Shown here piece by piece: positions 28,552-36,744 of a stretch of DNA of 47,122 nucleotides. The DNA is from an uncultured Bacilli bacterium (GTDB lineage Bacteria; Bacillota_I; Bacilli_A; RF39; UBA660): the NCBI GenBank assembly GCA_944359085.1, contig CALVSQ010000006.1, positions 1 to 47,122 of the forward strand, given 5' to 3'. The first letter of the stretch is position 1. Each line of letters opens with the position of its first letter. The notes below the pieces were generated by a model. It was not told where the DNA came from. It made no database searches and saw only the letters and a program-made list of their open reading frames with translations. Made by a program: the position numbers and the translations under genes.

Positions 28552-28580
28552 ATTTTACTCTCATATTATTAAGTTGTCAA
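28552..28580 (-). promoter_or_regulatory. Consensus promoter of the leader-Rel unit
   Basis: TTGACA (28580-28575), exactly 17 bases, then TAAAAT (28557-28552) on the minus strand. It lies just after the alaS-like gene, so the Rel unit has its own start. Confidence 0.85.
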
Positions 28581-28595
28581 GATGTTAATTAAATT

Positions 28596-30380
28596 TTATT
28601 CTAAAACTGCTTTTATTCTTCTAACTCCAGCAGAAGAACTTTGTTCTTTTGCAATTTTAAATTTTCCTAAAGATGATGTTCTTTCAACATGTGGTCCACC
28701 ACATAATTCTTTTGATACATCACCGATTGTATAAACTGTTACAACATCTGGATAAGTTTCAATAAACATACATTCTGCACCTGTTTTAACAGCATCTTCT
28801 TTATTCATCGTTTCTTTTTTAACTTCTAAATCTTCTTTTATCCATTTATTAACTAAATTTTCAACTTCTATTTTTTCTTCATCAGTTAATTTATGATCAC
28901 AGTTAAAATCAAAACGCATTCTTTCACTAGTTATGTTACTACCCATTTGATGAATATTTTTATCAACAACTACTTTTAAAGCAGCATTTAATAAGTGAGT
29001 TGCTGTATGATATTTAGTTTCAATTTCACCTGAAGAAGCTAAGCCACCTTTAAATTCACCAGATAATACTCTTGATTTTTCTTGATGTTCTCTAAACTTT
29101 TCTTTGAAAGCATCAGTATCTACTGAAAGACCAATTTCATTTGCTAATTCTATTGTTAACTCAACAGGGAACCCATAAGTATCATATAATTTAAAACTAT
29201 CTGGTCCATTAATTACTTTAACATTATTATTTATAAGTCTATTAGTAAGTTTATAAAATTCATTCATTCCAGAATTTATAGTTTTTTCAAATTTATCAAT
29301 TTCTTTTTTTAATTCAGTTAAAATAAAATCTTTTGATTTAATTAAATTAGGGTAAACATCACCATAAACATCATCAATAAAATTATTAGCTATTTCATAA
29401 AATACATCTGTTTTAATATTTAATTTTTTAGCTTGAACAACCGCTCTTCTTATTAATCTACGAAGAATATAACCCGCTCCTATATTAGAAGGCGTTAAAT
29501 GTTTTTCATCACCTAAAAGCATAACACTAGTTCTTATATGGTCAGCTATAATACGCATTGATATAGTTGTTGATTTTTCTTCATTATATTTTTTACCTGT
29601 TTCTTCTTCTAATATTTTTATTGCACCATTAAATAAATCAGTAAAATATACATCACCATTAGTATTTAAGAATGCTAACATTCTTTCTAATCCCCAACCA
29701 GTATCAACATTTTTGTTTTTTAATGGTTCATATTCATTGTCACTTATTCTATCATATTGCATGAAAACATCATTACCTATTTCAATGAAATGGCCACAAT
29801 CACATGAAGGATTACAATTAGGTCCACATGGTTGTTTATCAGTTATATAAAACATTTCACTATCTGGTCCACATGGTCCTCTTTCTAATTCCCACCAATT
29901 ATGTTCTTTAGGCAAATAATAAATATTTTCTTTTAAGAATCCTGATTCTTCTCTTAATTTAGCAGTTTCTTCATCTTTTGGTACATTTTCATTACCACTA
30001 AATACTGTAGCAGCTAATCTATCTTTAGGTAAATCAAATACTTGAGTTAATAATTCGTAACTCCAAATAGTTCTTTCTTTTTTAAAATAATCACCTAAAC
30101 TCCAACTACCAAGCATTTCAAAAAATGTTACGTGACTAGAATCACCTACTGATTCAATATCATTTGTTCTTACGCATCCTTGAACATTACATAATCTTTT
30201 TCCTTTTGGATGTTCTTTTCCTAATAAATAAGGCATCAAAGGTTGCATACCTGCTACATTAAATAAAACACCTGTAGTCCCATCACCAATTAAAGAAACT
30301 GCCCCAATATCAACATGACCTCTTTGTTCATAAAATTTAATCCATTCTTTTCTAAGTTCTTTAGAAGACATTTTTTTCAC
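28596..30380 (-). CDS. alaS: Short alanyl-tRNA synthetase without C-terminal domain
   Basis: 594 residues against 860-880 for standard enzymes. The class II core is present (motif 1 RKEWIKFYEQRGHV, motif 2 region HVTFFEMLGSWSLGDYFKK, GWGLERMLAF, YILRRLIRRAV), as is the editing domain with TATHLLNAALK and CGGPHVERT. The protein ends right after the editing domain (SSAGVRRIKAVLE) and lacks the oligomerising, tRNA-elbow-binding C-Ala region. A Cys-rich insert, PCGPNCNPSCDCGHF, replaces the usual GPCSEIYYD region and may bind zinc. The start is a GTG at 30380 behind AAGGTGAT. It may be the only AlaRS or a second one; the window cannot tell. Confidence 0.85.
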   Translation of the reverse strand: MKKMSSKELRKEWIKFYEQRGHVDIGAVSLIGDGTTGVLFNVAGMQPLMPYLLGKEHPKGKRLCNVQGCVRTNDIESVGDSSHVTFFEMLGSWSLGDYFKKERTIWSYELLTQVFDLPKDRLAATVFSGNENVPKDEETAKLREESGFLKENIYYLPKEHNWWELERGPCGPDSEMFYITDKQPCGPNCNPSCDCGHFIEIGNDVFMQYDRISDNEYEPLKNKNVDTGWGLERMLAFLNTNGDVYFTDLFNGAIKILEEETGKKYNEEKSTTISMRIIADHIRTSVMLLGDEKHLTPSNIGAGYILRRLIRRAVVQAKKLNIKTDVFYEIANNFIDDVYGDVYPNLIKSKDFILTELKKEIDKFEKTINSGMNEFYKLTNRLINNNVKVINGPDSFKLYDTYGFPVELTIELANEIGLSVDTDAFKEKFREHQEKSRVLSGEFKGGLASSGEIETKYHTATHLLNAALKVVVDKNIHQMGSNITSERMRFDFNCDHKLTDEEKIEVENLVNKWIKEDLEVKKETMNKEDAVKTGAECMFIETYPDVVTVYTIGDVSKELCGGPHVERTSSLGKFKIAKEQSSSAGVRRIKAVLE

Positions 30381-30397
30381 TTTTAATCACCTTTTTC

Positions 30398-30415
30398 AAT
30401 AACGTTATTATTGTA
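30398..30415 (-). promoter_or_regulatory. Promoter and palindrome of the alaS-like gene
   Basis: An extended -10, TGGTACAAT (box TACAAT at 30415-30410), is followed at the inferred start of transcription by a perfect 12-bp palindrome AATAACGTTATT (30398-30409). The palindrome is a candidate operator. No clear -35 is seen. Confidence 0.4.
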
Positions 30416-30498
30416 CCATAAAATCTTTTAATTAGTAAATAATTTTATCAACATCTATGATAAAATTTATTTGTAAATATACAATTTAATCAAAAATA

Positions 30499-30522
30499 AA
30501 GAACTACCTATAGGTAATTCTT
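30499..30522 (-). terminator. Hairpin after the BRO-type gene
   Basis: AGAA-TACCTA / TAGGTA-TTCT with one mismatch, followed in the minus direction by CTTTATTTTTG. It lies 59 bases after the end of the extended BRO-type reading frame. Confidence 0.55.
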
Positions 30523-30580
30523 CTATATTAAACAATATGATTAATGTTATTTCAAAATATGATATAAATTATAAAACTAA

Positions 30581-31420
30581 TTAATTTTCTTCAATATATT
30601 TTATTCCAATATTATTATTGTTTGTTATAGCACTATTTCCAGTTTCTTGTTCATATAATAATCTAGTAGTTTTAGCTACATTATCACCTCTTCTAGCAAC
30701 ATTCATATTTTATTTTAATCCAAGTGGCTTTTCTTTTTTAGCAATATCTCTTGTTGTTATTTCTCCTATATCAATAAGAGCAATTTCAATATCACTCATA
30801 TTATCTCTTAATGATTCTTTTCTTAATCCTTTAAAATTTTTATATTCATTAGCCTTCATTCCTGACCAAGTTTTATATATTTCATTTGTTAATATTGCAT
30901 ATTCATAATTTTGATTAATTCCATTCTCTTTCCATACATCAGTTAATTTTTTTCTATTAAGTATTCCCTTTAATCTAACTTCAATCCAACTATCATCATA
31001 ACCTTTATTTCTATAATAATCTATTGCTCTATTAATAGCTTTTTCTGGATCAAACACTTCATCAATTCTTTCTTTACCCAAATTAGCCAACCACATTTTA
31101 AAAGGTTCTGCTTTAGGACTTGGAATTGATTCAATAAGTCTTAATATTCCTTCAGTATTTAATGTATCAGTTAAATAATATTTATTATCCTTTTTAGATA
31201 GTAACTTAAGTTGTACGATTTTTTCGTACAACTTACTTCCCTCTGATACTAATTTTCTTTTAATATCTGACCAATATCTTTTTGGAATATTACTATCAGT
31301 TAATACTTTAATTACATCAACAACACTAAAATAGTAATCTTCTTTTTCACTATTCCAAATACTTCTAATTTCTGTTCCTTCAAATAAATTTGTAATTGTT
31401 TTTAAATTGTTTTCTTTCAA
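30581..31420 (-). pseudogene. BRO-N/DinD-like antirepressor gene with a premature stop
   Basis: The first part encodes 236 residues with a BRO-N-type domain: NLFEGTEIRSIWNSEKEDYYFSVVDVIKVLTDS, YYLTDTLNTEGILRLIESIPSPKAEPFKMWLA and later ITTRDIAKKEKPLGLK. Such proteins are phage antirepressors or DinD-like DNA-damage proteins. At 30712 a TAA stops the frame, but the same frame continues for 42 more codons with NMNVARRGDNVAKTTRLLYE, which is the conserved end of the family (usually KPxGLKEN-xxxARRGGxVA). One base change (GAA to TAA) explains it. The start is a TTG at 31420 behind AAAGGAGG. The truncated product lacks about 15% and may or may not work. Confidence 0.8.
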
Positions 31421-31442
31421 AATTGATTCCTCCTTTGCTTAA

Positions 31443-31495
31443 ATAATTATATTAGTGGATAATATAATTATATCAAACGAACGTTTTATAATCAA
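31443..31495 (-). promoter_or_regulatory. Promoter and large operator of the BRO-type gene
   Basis: TTGATT (31495-31490), 17 bases, TATAAT (31472-31467) on the minus strand. A perfect inverted repeat ATAATTATATTA / TAATATAATTAT with a 5-base spacer (31443-31471) covers the -10 box and transcription start, as expected for a repressor site. It could be autoregulated or respond to a phage-type repressor. Confidence 0.65.
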
Positions 31496-31510
31496 TGATT
31501 TTGAAATACT

Positions 31511-32017
31511 TTAATTAAAAATTTGTTTTAAATATCTTAAATATAATTCAAATATATTAGCTTTCTTAACATCATCTTTAACAGTTAAATCTATTGTTCT
31601 GATAACATTGTTATCTTCTTTTAAAGTAAGTTTTCCAACCACATCCCCCTTAGATAATGGTGCTTTTAAATTATCTACTTCTACTTCATATGTAAAATTT
31701 CCAGTTCCGTCGTTTTTATTATATAAATCTGTAACATCTTCTTTAGCAACTATACCAACATTTTCTACTTTTCCTTTTTCCACACTAACCTCTTCTAAAA
31801 CTGTTTCAGTATCAACTATTTTCTGTAATCCATATTGTGCATATACATAATCAAATACACTTGATACATCTTTATTTCTTGTTTCACTATCCGGTTCACC
31901 CATAACAACAGTAATTATTCTCATATCATTGATATTAGCAGTAGCAGTTATACAAAAACCAGCTTCAGAAGTATATCCAGTTTTAAGTCCATCTACTCCT
32001 TTGTAAAATCTGACCAG
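31511..32017 (-). pseudogene. dacA: 3' half of interrupted D-Ala-D-Ala carboxypeptidase gene
   Basis: 168 codons plus stop. Translation in the frame of the joined gene begins LVRFYKGVDGLKTGYTSEAG, with the KTG box of penicillin-binding proteins, and continues through MRIITVVMGEPDSETRNK, a PBP5-type C-terminal domain and an amphipathic tail (FELYLRYLKQIF) that would attach to the membrane. There is no start codon with a ribosome binding site at its 5' end; the first ATG (31924) is past the KTG box. The SxxK and SxN boxes are in the 5' half at 36.8-37.4 kb. The 4,740-bp element at 32018-36763 lies between the halves. Confidence 0.92.
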
Positions 32018-32033
32018 TTTATTTGTACATTAA
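32018..32033. repeat. Left attachment junction of the argGH element
   Basis: Core TTTATT (32018-32023) followed by T and the arm GTACATTAAT (32025-32034 region). The dacA side continues as CTGGTC on the minus strand. The arm is the exact reverse complement of the arm at the other junction. Confidence 0.8.
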
Positions 32034-32076
32034 TATTACTATAATAAATAAAAAATTATATATCTTTTTTTGTTAT

Positions 32077-33501
32077 TTAAAATTCAACATTTTTGATAAT
32101 TACTGTATCGTTAACTTTTTCTACTTCAATAAATTTAACAAATCGTTCTAAAAAAATTTTCTTTTCGTGATTATTCAAATTTATAAAATTATTTTTTAAA
32201 TTAATAATTATTTTTTTTATTTTTTCTAAACTATTTGATTGTATAATGCTATTAGATTTCAACTCTTTATATAATAAATTTATTTTATTATCAATTACTT
32301 CTTTTATTTGTTTAAATGTTTCATAATCTATATTATCCATAGAAAATAATTCCGTTATATTATATCTTTTTTTCTTTAACTTCGTTATTTCTTCTTTAAT
32401 CTTTTTATTATCATTATTTTCCATCAATTGATTTTTTTCTTCTAAAACTCGTTCATTAAAATCAAAATTTTCAATGGTATCCAAAAATTTAAGAAAAGCC
32501 TCTTCCATTTTTAAATGAGAAAATCCACAAGTATCACAGCTATCATTATATTTACCATTACATCGGTAAGTAATATATTTCTTACCATTTTGTATTTGTT
32601 GTTTAGCATGAAATTTATTTCCACATTTAGAACATTTTAATACTTTAAAATAATACGTATCGTCTGATGAATATCTATTTGTTTTGAGTTTATTTCTTTT
32701 TTTTATCAAATTTTGAACATTATAAAATAAATTTTCGTTTATTAGTGGTGTTATATTTTTACCAATTACTTCGAAACTATTTTTTTTCTTTACACCATAT
32801 CTAATATTACCAATATAAAGTGGATTAGTTAAAATAGAAGAAATAGTTGATTGATTCCAATTTCCACCTCTTTTAGTATGTACATTAAAATCTTTTAATT
32901 TTTCTGCTATTTTTAACATTGATTCACCATTCAAATACCATTCATATATTTTTTTTACATACTTAGCTTCTTCATAATTAACTTTTAATATTCCTTTACC
33001 TATTAAATAATCATAACCAAATACTCCGTTACAATTAGTATAATTTCCTTCCTTTGTTTTTTGTTCATAACCAAAACTAACTCTTTCTGCTAAATTTTCT
33101 CTTTCAAATTCAGCAAATATTCCAATTATTTTCACAAACATTCTACCAACAGCATTTGAAGTATCAATTTTTTCAGTTTGAGAATTAAACGTACAATTAT
33201 TTTTATCAAATAATTCAATCAAATATATTAAATCTTTAACGCTACGAGTCAATCTATCTAATTTATATACTAGTACATTTGTAATTTTTTTAGCTTTTAC
33301 ATCATTAATTAATCTATTTACTTCAGGTCTTTCAGTCAAATTTTTACCACTTATACCATCATCGATATAATAATCCACAATATTCCAATCATTTATTTCA
33401 GCATATTTAGTAAGTTTATCCTTTTGAGCGTTTATACTAAATCCTTCATTTGCTTGTTCTTCTGTAGATACTCTAACATATATCGCTGTTTGCATGAACA
33501 T
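32077..33501 (-). CDS. Large serine recombinase (integrase)
   Basis: 474 residues. Resolvase domain with catalytic Ser12 in AIYVRVSTEEQANEGFS, the arginines in YKLDRLTRS and the helix IFAEFERENLAERV; a recombinase domain (GYDYLIGKGILKVN...STISSILTNPLYIGNIRYG); a zinc ribbon with CSKCGNKF and later Cys residues in YRCNGKYNDSCDTCGF; then a long coiled coil and a C-terminal beta part (FLERFVKFIEVEKVNDTVII). This is the architecture of phage and transposon integrases that act on short attP/attB sites. It lies 54 bases from the left end of the element. Its ribosome binding site AGAAG is inside a hairpin overlapping the end of the small ORF. Confidence 0.95.
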   Translation of the reverse strand: MFMQTAIYVRVSTEEQANEGFSINAQKDKLTKYAEINDWNIVDYYIDDGISGKNLTERPEVNRLINDVKAKKITNVLVYKLDRLTRSVKDLIYLIELFDKNNCTFNSQTEKIDTSNAVGRMFVKIIGIFAEFERENLAERVSFGYEQKTKEGNYTNCNGVFGYDYLIGKGILKVNYEEAKYVKKIYEWYLNGESMLKIAEKLKDFNVHTKRGGNWNQSTISSILTNPLYIGNIRYGVKKKNSFEVIGKNITPLINENLFYNVQNLIKKRNKLKTNRYSSDDTYYFKVLKCSKCGNKFHAKQQIQNGKKYITYRCNGKYNDSCDTCGFSHLKMEEAFLKFLDTIENFDFNERVLEEKNQLMENNDNKKIKEEITKLKKKRYNITELFSMDNIDYETFKQIKEVIDNKINLLYKELKSNSIIQSNSLEKIKKIIINLKNNFINLNNHEKKIFLERFVKFIEVEKVNDTVIIKNVEF

Positions 33502-33505
33502 TAAT

Positions 33506-33533
33506 ATAACTTCTTTAGCTAATTAGAAGTTAT
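33506..33533 (-). promoter_or_regulatory. Hairpin hiding the recombinase ribosome binding site
   Basis: ATAACTTCT / AGAAGTTAT, nine perfect base pairs with a 10-base loop. The 3' arm holds the AGAAG ribosome binding site of the recombinase; the 5' arm holds the last codons and stop of the upstream small ORF. Translation of the small ORF would open the hairpin, so recombinase synthesis is probably coupled to it (inference). Confidence 0.6.
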
Positions 33534-33615
33534 TCCTCTCATTTAACATTCTAGGAATACTGGTTTTCATAAAAAACTTCATTATTTCTATTTGTAATTC
33601 TTGTTTTAATTTCAA
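33523..33615 (-). CDS. 30-residue ORF upstream of the recombinase
   Basis: Starts with TTG at 33615 behind AGAAAGAAGGAA and ends inside the hairpin that controls the recombinase. The peptide begins MKLKQELQIEIMKFFMKTS and ends in IPRMLNERNNF; it is basic and helical, with no membrane segment. It could be a recombination directionality factor or only a leader that sets recombinase translation. A TATAAT lies upstream near 33660, without a good -35. Confidence 0.5.
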   Translation of the reverse strand: MKLKQELQIEIMKFFMKTSIPRMLNERNNF

Positions 33616-33717
33616 AATTATTCCTTCTTTCTATTAAAACTTTATTACAATAGAATTATACGAGGTCACTTTTTAATTATTCCATTGTTATTAAATTTTA
33701 TCAAACAAAATTTTTAC

Positions 33718-33749
33718 ATAAAAAAATACTATATATTTACTATAGTATT
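33718..33749 (-). terminator. Terminator of argGH
   Basis: AATACTATA / TATAGTATT with a 7-base loop and a run of seven T in the minus direction, directly at the argH stop codon. Confidence 0.85.
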
Positions 33750-35125
33750 TATATATTATTAAGTTTTTCTTTTAACATTTCAATATGTTTCTCAACTATT
33801 GATGGCGCTGGTCCACCAAAAGATGTTCTAAGATTAACACAATTAATTAAATCGATAGCATCATAAATATCTTTATCAAATAAAGATGAATATTGTTTAT
33901 ATTCTTCCAACGATAATGTATCTAAAGTTTTATTATTATCAATTGCATAAGCTACAATAGTACCAGTAATTTTATAAGCTTCTCTAAATGGTAGACCTTT
34001 TTTTACTAAATAATCAGCACAATCAGTCGCATTAATAAAGCCCTTTTTAGCAGCATTTTCCATATTTTCTTTTATTACTTTCATTGTATCTAACATTGGA
34101 ATAAATGTATAAATGCACATTTTAGTATTATCTATACTATCAAAAATAGCTTCTTTGTCTTCTTGCATATCTTTATTATAAGCTAAAGGTTGACCTTTCA
34201 TCATAGTAAGTAATCCCGTTAAATGACCAAATACTCTACCAGATTTTCCCCGAATTAATTCTGTGATATCAGGATTTTTCTTTTGTGGCATAATAGAAGA
34301 TCCCGTTGAAAAAGCATCATCTAATTCAACAAATTTAAATTCCCAACTACACCACAAAATAATTTCTTCGCTAAATCTAGACATATGAACCATAATTATT
34401 GATAATGTTGATGCCATTTCTAATACAAAATCACGATCTGAAACGCCATCTAAACTATTGTTACAAGGTGAATCAAAACCTAATAACTCACTGGTTAGCT
34501 CTCTATTTATGTTATGAGTAGTACCAGCTAAAGCACAACTACCTAGTGGATTAACATTCATTCTTTTAATAACATCTTTCATTCTATCAATATCACGCAT
34601 AAACATTTCAGCATAAGCCATCATATGATGAGCAAAAGTTATTGGTTGAGCTCTTTGTAAATGAGTATAGCCTGGCATAATAGTTTTAGTATTTTCAGCA
34701 GCCTTCCTAATAATAACCTCAATTAACTCTTTAAGAAGAGAAATTATTTCATATGCTTCATCACGCAAATAAAGTCTAATATCAACAGCTACTTGATCAT
34801 TACGACTACGAGCTGTATGTAATCTTTTACCAGTTGCTCCAATTCTATTTGTTAATTCACTTTCAACAAACATATGAATATCTTCAGCATTTCTATCAAT
34901 TTCTAAATTACCATTTTCTAAATCCACTAAAATTTCTTTTAAACTTTTAATAATTTTTTCACTTTCAGAAGCATCAATAATTTTTTGATTACCCAACATT
35001 GTTGCATGTGCAATACTTCCTTGAATATCTTGTTTATACATTCTTTTATCAAATTTTATTGAAGAATTAAAATCATTTGTTTTACTATCTAACTCTTTTT
35101 TAAATCTTCCAGCCCATAATGGCAT
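33749..35125 (-). CDS. argH: Argininosuccinate lyase
   Basis: 458 residues, full length. Splits argininosuccinate to arginine and fumarate. Signatures: LWAGRFKKELDS, DIHMFVESELTNRIG, TARSRNDQVAVDIRLY, TMPGYTHLQRAQPITFAHH and the mobile active-site loop GSSIMPQKKNPDITEL. GGGAGG before the ATG, 24 bases after argG. Cargo of the integrated element. Confidence 0.96.
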   Translation of the reverse strand: MPLWAGRFKKELDSKTNDFNSSIKFDKRMYKQDIQGSIAHATMLGNQKIIDASESEKIIKSLKEILVDLENGNLEIDRNAEDIHMFVESELTNRIGATGKRLHTARSRNDQVAVDIRLYLRDEAYEIISLLKELIEVIIRKAAENTKTIMPGYTHLQRAQPITFAHHMMAYAEMFMRDIDRMKDVIKRMNVNPLGSCALAGTTHNINRELTSELLGFDSPCNNSLDGVSDRDFVLEMASTLSIIMVHMSRFSEEIILWCSWEFKFVELDDAFSTGSSIMPQKKNPDITELIRGKSGRVFGHLTGLLTMMKGQPLAYNKDMQEDKEAIFDSIDNTKMCIYTFIPMLDTMKVIKENMENAAKKGFINATDCADYLVKKGLPFREAYKITGTIVAYAIDNNKTLDTLSLEEYKQYSSLFDKDIYDAIDLINCVNLRTSFGGPAPSIVEKHIEMLKEKLNNI

Positions 35126-35149
35126 AAATATAACCTCCCTTAAAACAAT

Positions 35150-36364
35150 TTAGTCTAAATAATTTTCTTTATTTGTTTTCAAACTTAAACCATATAAATT
35201 AATAAAACCAGTGGCATCAGCTTGATTATAATTATCATCAACATCAAATGAAGCTGTTTTTGTAGAATAAAGTGAATATGGACTTTCTAAACTCATAACT
35301 ATAATATTTCCTTTATATAATTTTAATTTAACTTCACCTGTAACATTTTTTGAAGCTTCATCAATAAAAGCTTGCAAAGATTTACGTAATGGACTATACC
35401 ATTTAGCTTCGTACAATAGTTCAGCAAATTTTACACTAACATTTTGTTTAAAACGAAATGTATCTTTATCTAGACAAATAGTTTCTAAAACTGCATGAGC
35501 TTTGTAAATAATACTTCCTCCTGGTGTTTCATATACTCCACGTGATTTCATTCCAACTAAACGATTTTCAACCATATCAACAATACCTATACCATTTTTA
35601 CCACCAATATCATTTAATTTATAAATTATATCCATTGGTGACATTTTTACTCCATCTATAGATGATGGCACACCTTGATCAAATCCTAAAGTTAAATAAG
35701 TTGGTGTATCTGGAGCTTTTTCTGGAGTTACTCCCATTTCTAAAATTTTATCATAATCAGGTGCATTTTTAGGATCTTCCAAATCAAGTCCTTCGTGTGA
35801 CAAATGCCATAAATTTTTATCTTTAGAATAACTTTCTTCACGACTTGTATTTAATTTTATACCATGTTTTTCAGCATAATCTAATGCTTGTTCACGACTT
35901 TTAATATTCCAAATACGCCAAGGAGCAATTATTTTAATATTTGAATTAAAAGCTTTTATTCCTAATTCAAAACGAACTTGATCATTTCCTTTACCAGTAC
36001 ATCCATGACATATTGCATCTGCACCTTCAGATTCTGCAATTTCTACTAATTTTTTAGCAATTAATGGTCTAGAAAAAGTTGTACCTAATAAATAAACATT
36101 TTCATAAACTGCTGAAGCTTTAATTGCTGGAACAATATAATTATTAACTAATTCTTCTCTTAAATCTAAAACATAAAGTTTGCTAGCTCCAGAATTCAAA
36201 GCTTTTTCTTCTAATCCTACTAATTCACTATCTCCTTGTCCAACATTTGCTGTTACACAAACAATTTCACAACCACCATAATTTTCTTTAAGCCATGGTA
36301 TCATTATTGATGTATCTAATCCACCAGAATAAGATAAAATAATTTTTTTATAATTTTCTTTCAT
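35150..36364 (-). CDS. argG: Argininosuccinate synthase
   Basis: 404 residues, full length. Joins citrulline and aspartate using ATP. P-loop-like ATP pyrophosphatase motif [17 protein letters not shown], then ATGxGNDQ-type [34 protein letters not shown] and [24 protein letters not shown] precedes the ATG. It is first in the argGH unit and is controlled by the T-box leader. No argF, carA/B or ornithine synthesis genes are in the element, so it completes arginine synthesis only from citrulline. Confidence 0.96.
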   Translation of the reverse strand: MKENYKKIILSYSGGLDTSIMIPWLKENYGGCEIVCVTANVGQGDSELVGLEEKALNSGASKLYVLDLREELVNNYIVPAIKASAVYENVYLLGTTFSRPLIAKKLVEIAESEGADAICHGCTGKGNDQVRFELGIKAFNSNIKIIAPWRIWNIKSREQALDYAEKHGIKLNTSREESYSKDKNLWHLSHEGLDLEDPKNAPDYDKILEMGVTPEKAPDTPTYLTLGFDQGVPSSIDGVKMSPMDIIYKLNDIGGKNGIGIVDMVENRLVGMKSRGVYETPGGSIIYKAHAVLETICLDKDTFRFKQNVSVKFAELLYEAKWYSPLRKSLQAFIDEASKNVTGEVKLKLYKGNIIVMSLESPYSLYSTKTASFDVDDNYNQADATGFINLYGLSLKTNKENYLD

Positions 36365-36408
36365 TTATGATCTTCCTTTCAAAATAACATTTATAATTAT
36401 TTAAATAA

Positions 36409-36656
36409 TAAAAAAGCTCTAGATAAATATCTAGAGACGACAAATTCGCGGTACCACTCTAATTGTCTATTATAAATAGACCACCTCAAATCAATAACGG
36501 AATTACCCGGAATATTATACTTTGCTTTTAATTACACATTTCCAACAATCACTCATAAGCTCTTTTCAATTATTCTAGACTGTTAGACTTTCACCATCTC
36601 TAACTCGCTTTTGCCATCAAAATAACCTACTTCTCTTAGTCGTCGCTTTTTTATTA
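36409..36656 (-). ncRNA. T-box leader of argGH
   Basis: The T-box bulge motif TGGTACCGCG (36456-36447) precedes a terminator CTCTAGATA / TATCTAGAG with six or seven T (36436-36411), about 45 bases before argG. Upstream are the stem I features: AGTA-containing internal loop (GAAGTAGG), a GTTAGA / TCTAAC stem capped by GATGGTGAAAG, and the opposite strand with GAAAAGAGC (36567-36559). AGA in that stretch (36563-36561) would be an Arg specifier, fitting argG; AAG (Lys) can also be read there, so the codon is not certain. Uncharged tRNA would allow readthrough. Confidence 0.9.
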
Positions 36657-36662
36657 AAAATA

Positions 36663-36691
36663 ATTTTATAATATTATATATTTTTTGTCAA
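36663..36691 (-). promoter_or_regulatory. Promoter of the T-box-argGH unit
   Basis: TTGACA (36691-36686), 17 bases, TAAAAT (36668-36663) on the minus strand, inside the element about 55 bases from its right end. The cargo therefore does not depend on dacA transcription. Confidence 0.85.
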
Positions 36692-36744
36692 CACTAAACA
36701 AATAAATTTTAATTATTTGTTTCATCATTATTTATTATTGCAAA

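Noticed and set aside
31476-31490. LexA/DinR box (CGAACGTTTT) before the BRO-type gene
   Set aside because: Only one half-site matches; the second GTTC half at the required spacing is missing.
31511-31924. Separate small gene starting at ATG 31924
   Set aside because: The upstream sequence continues in frame through the KTG box to the element border; it is the 3' half of the split carboxypeptidase gene.
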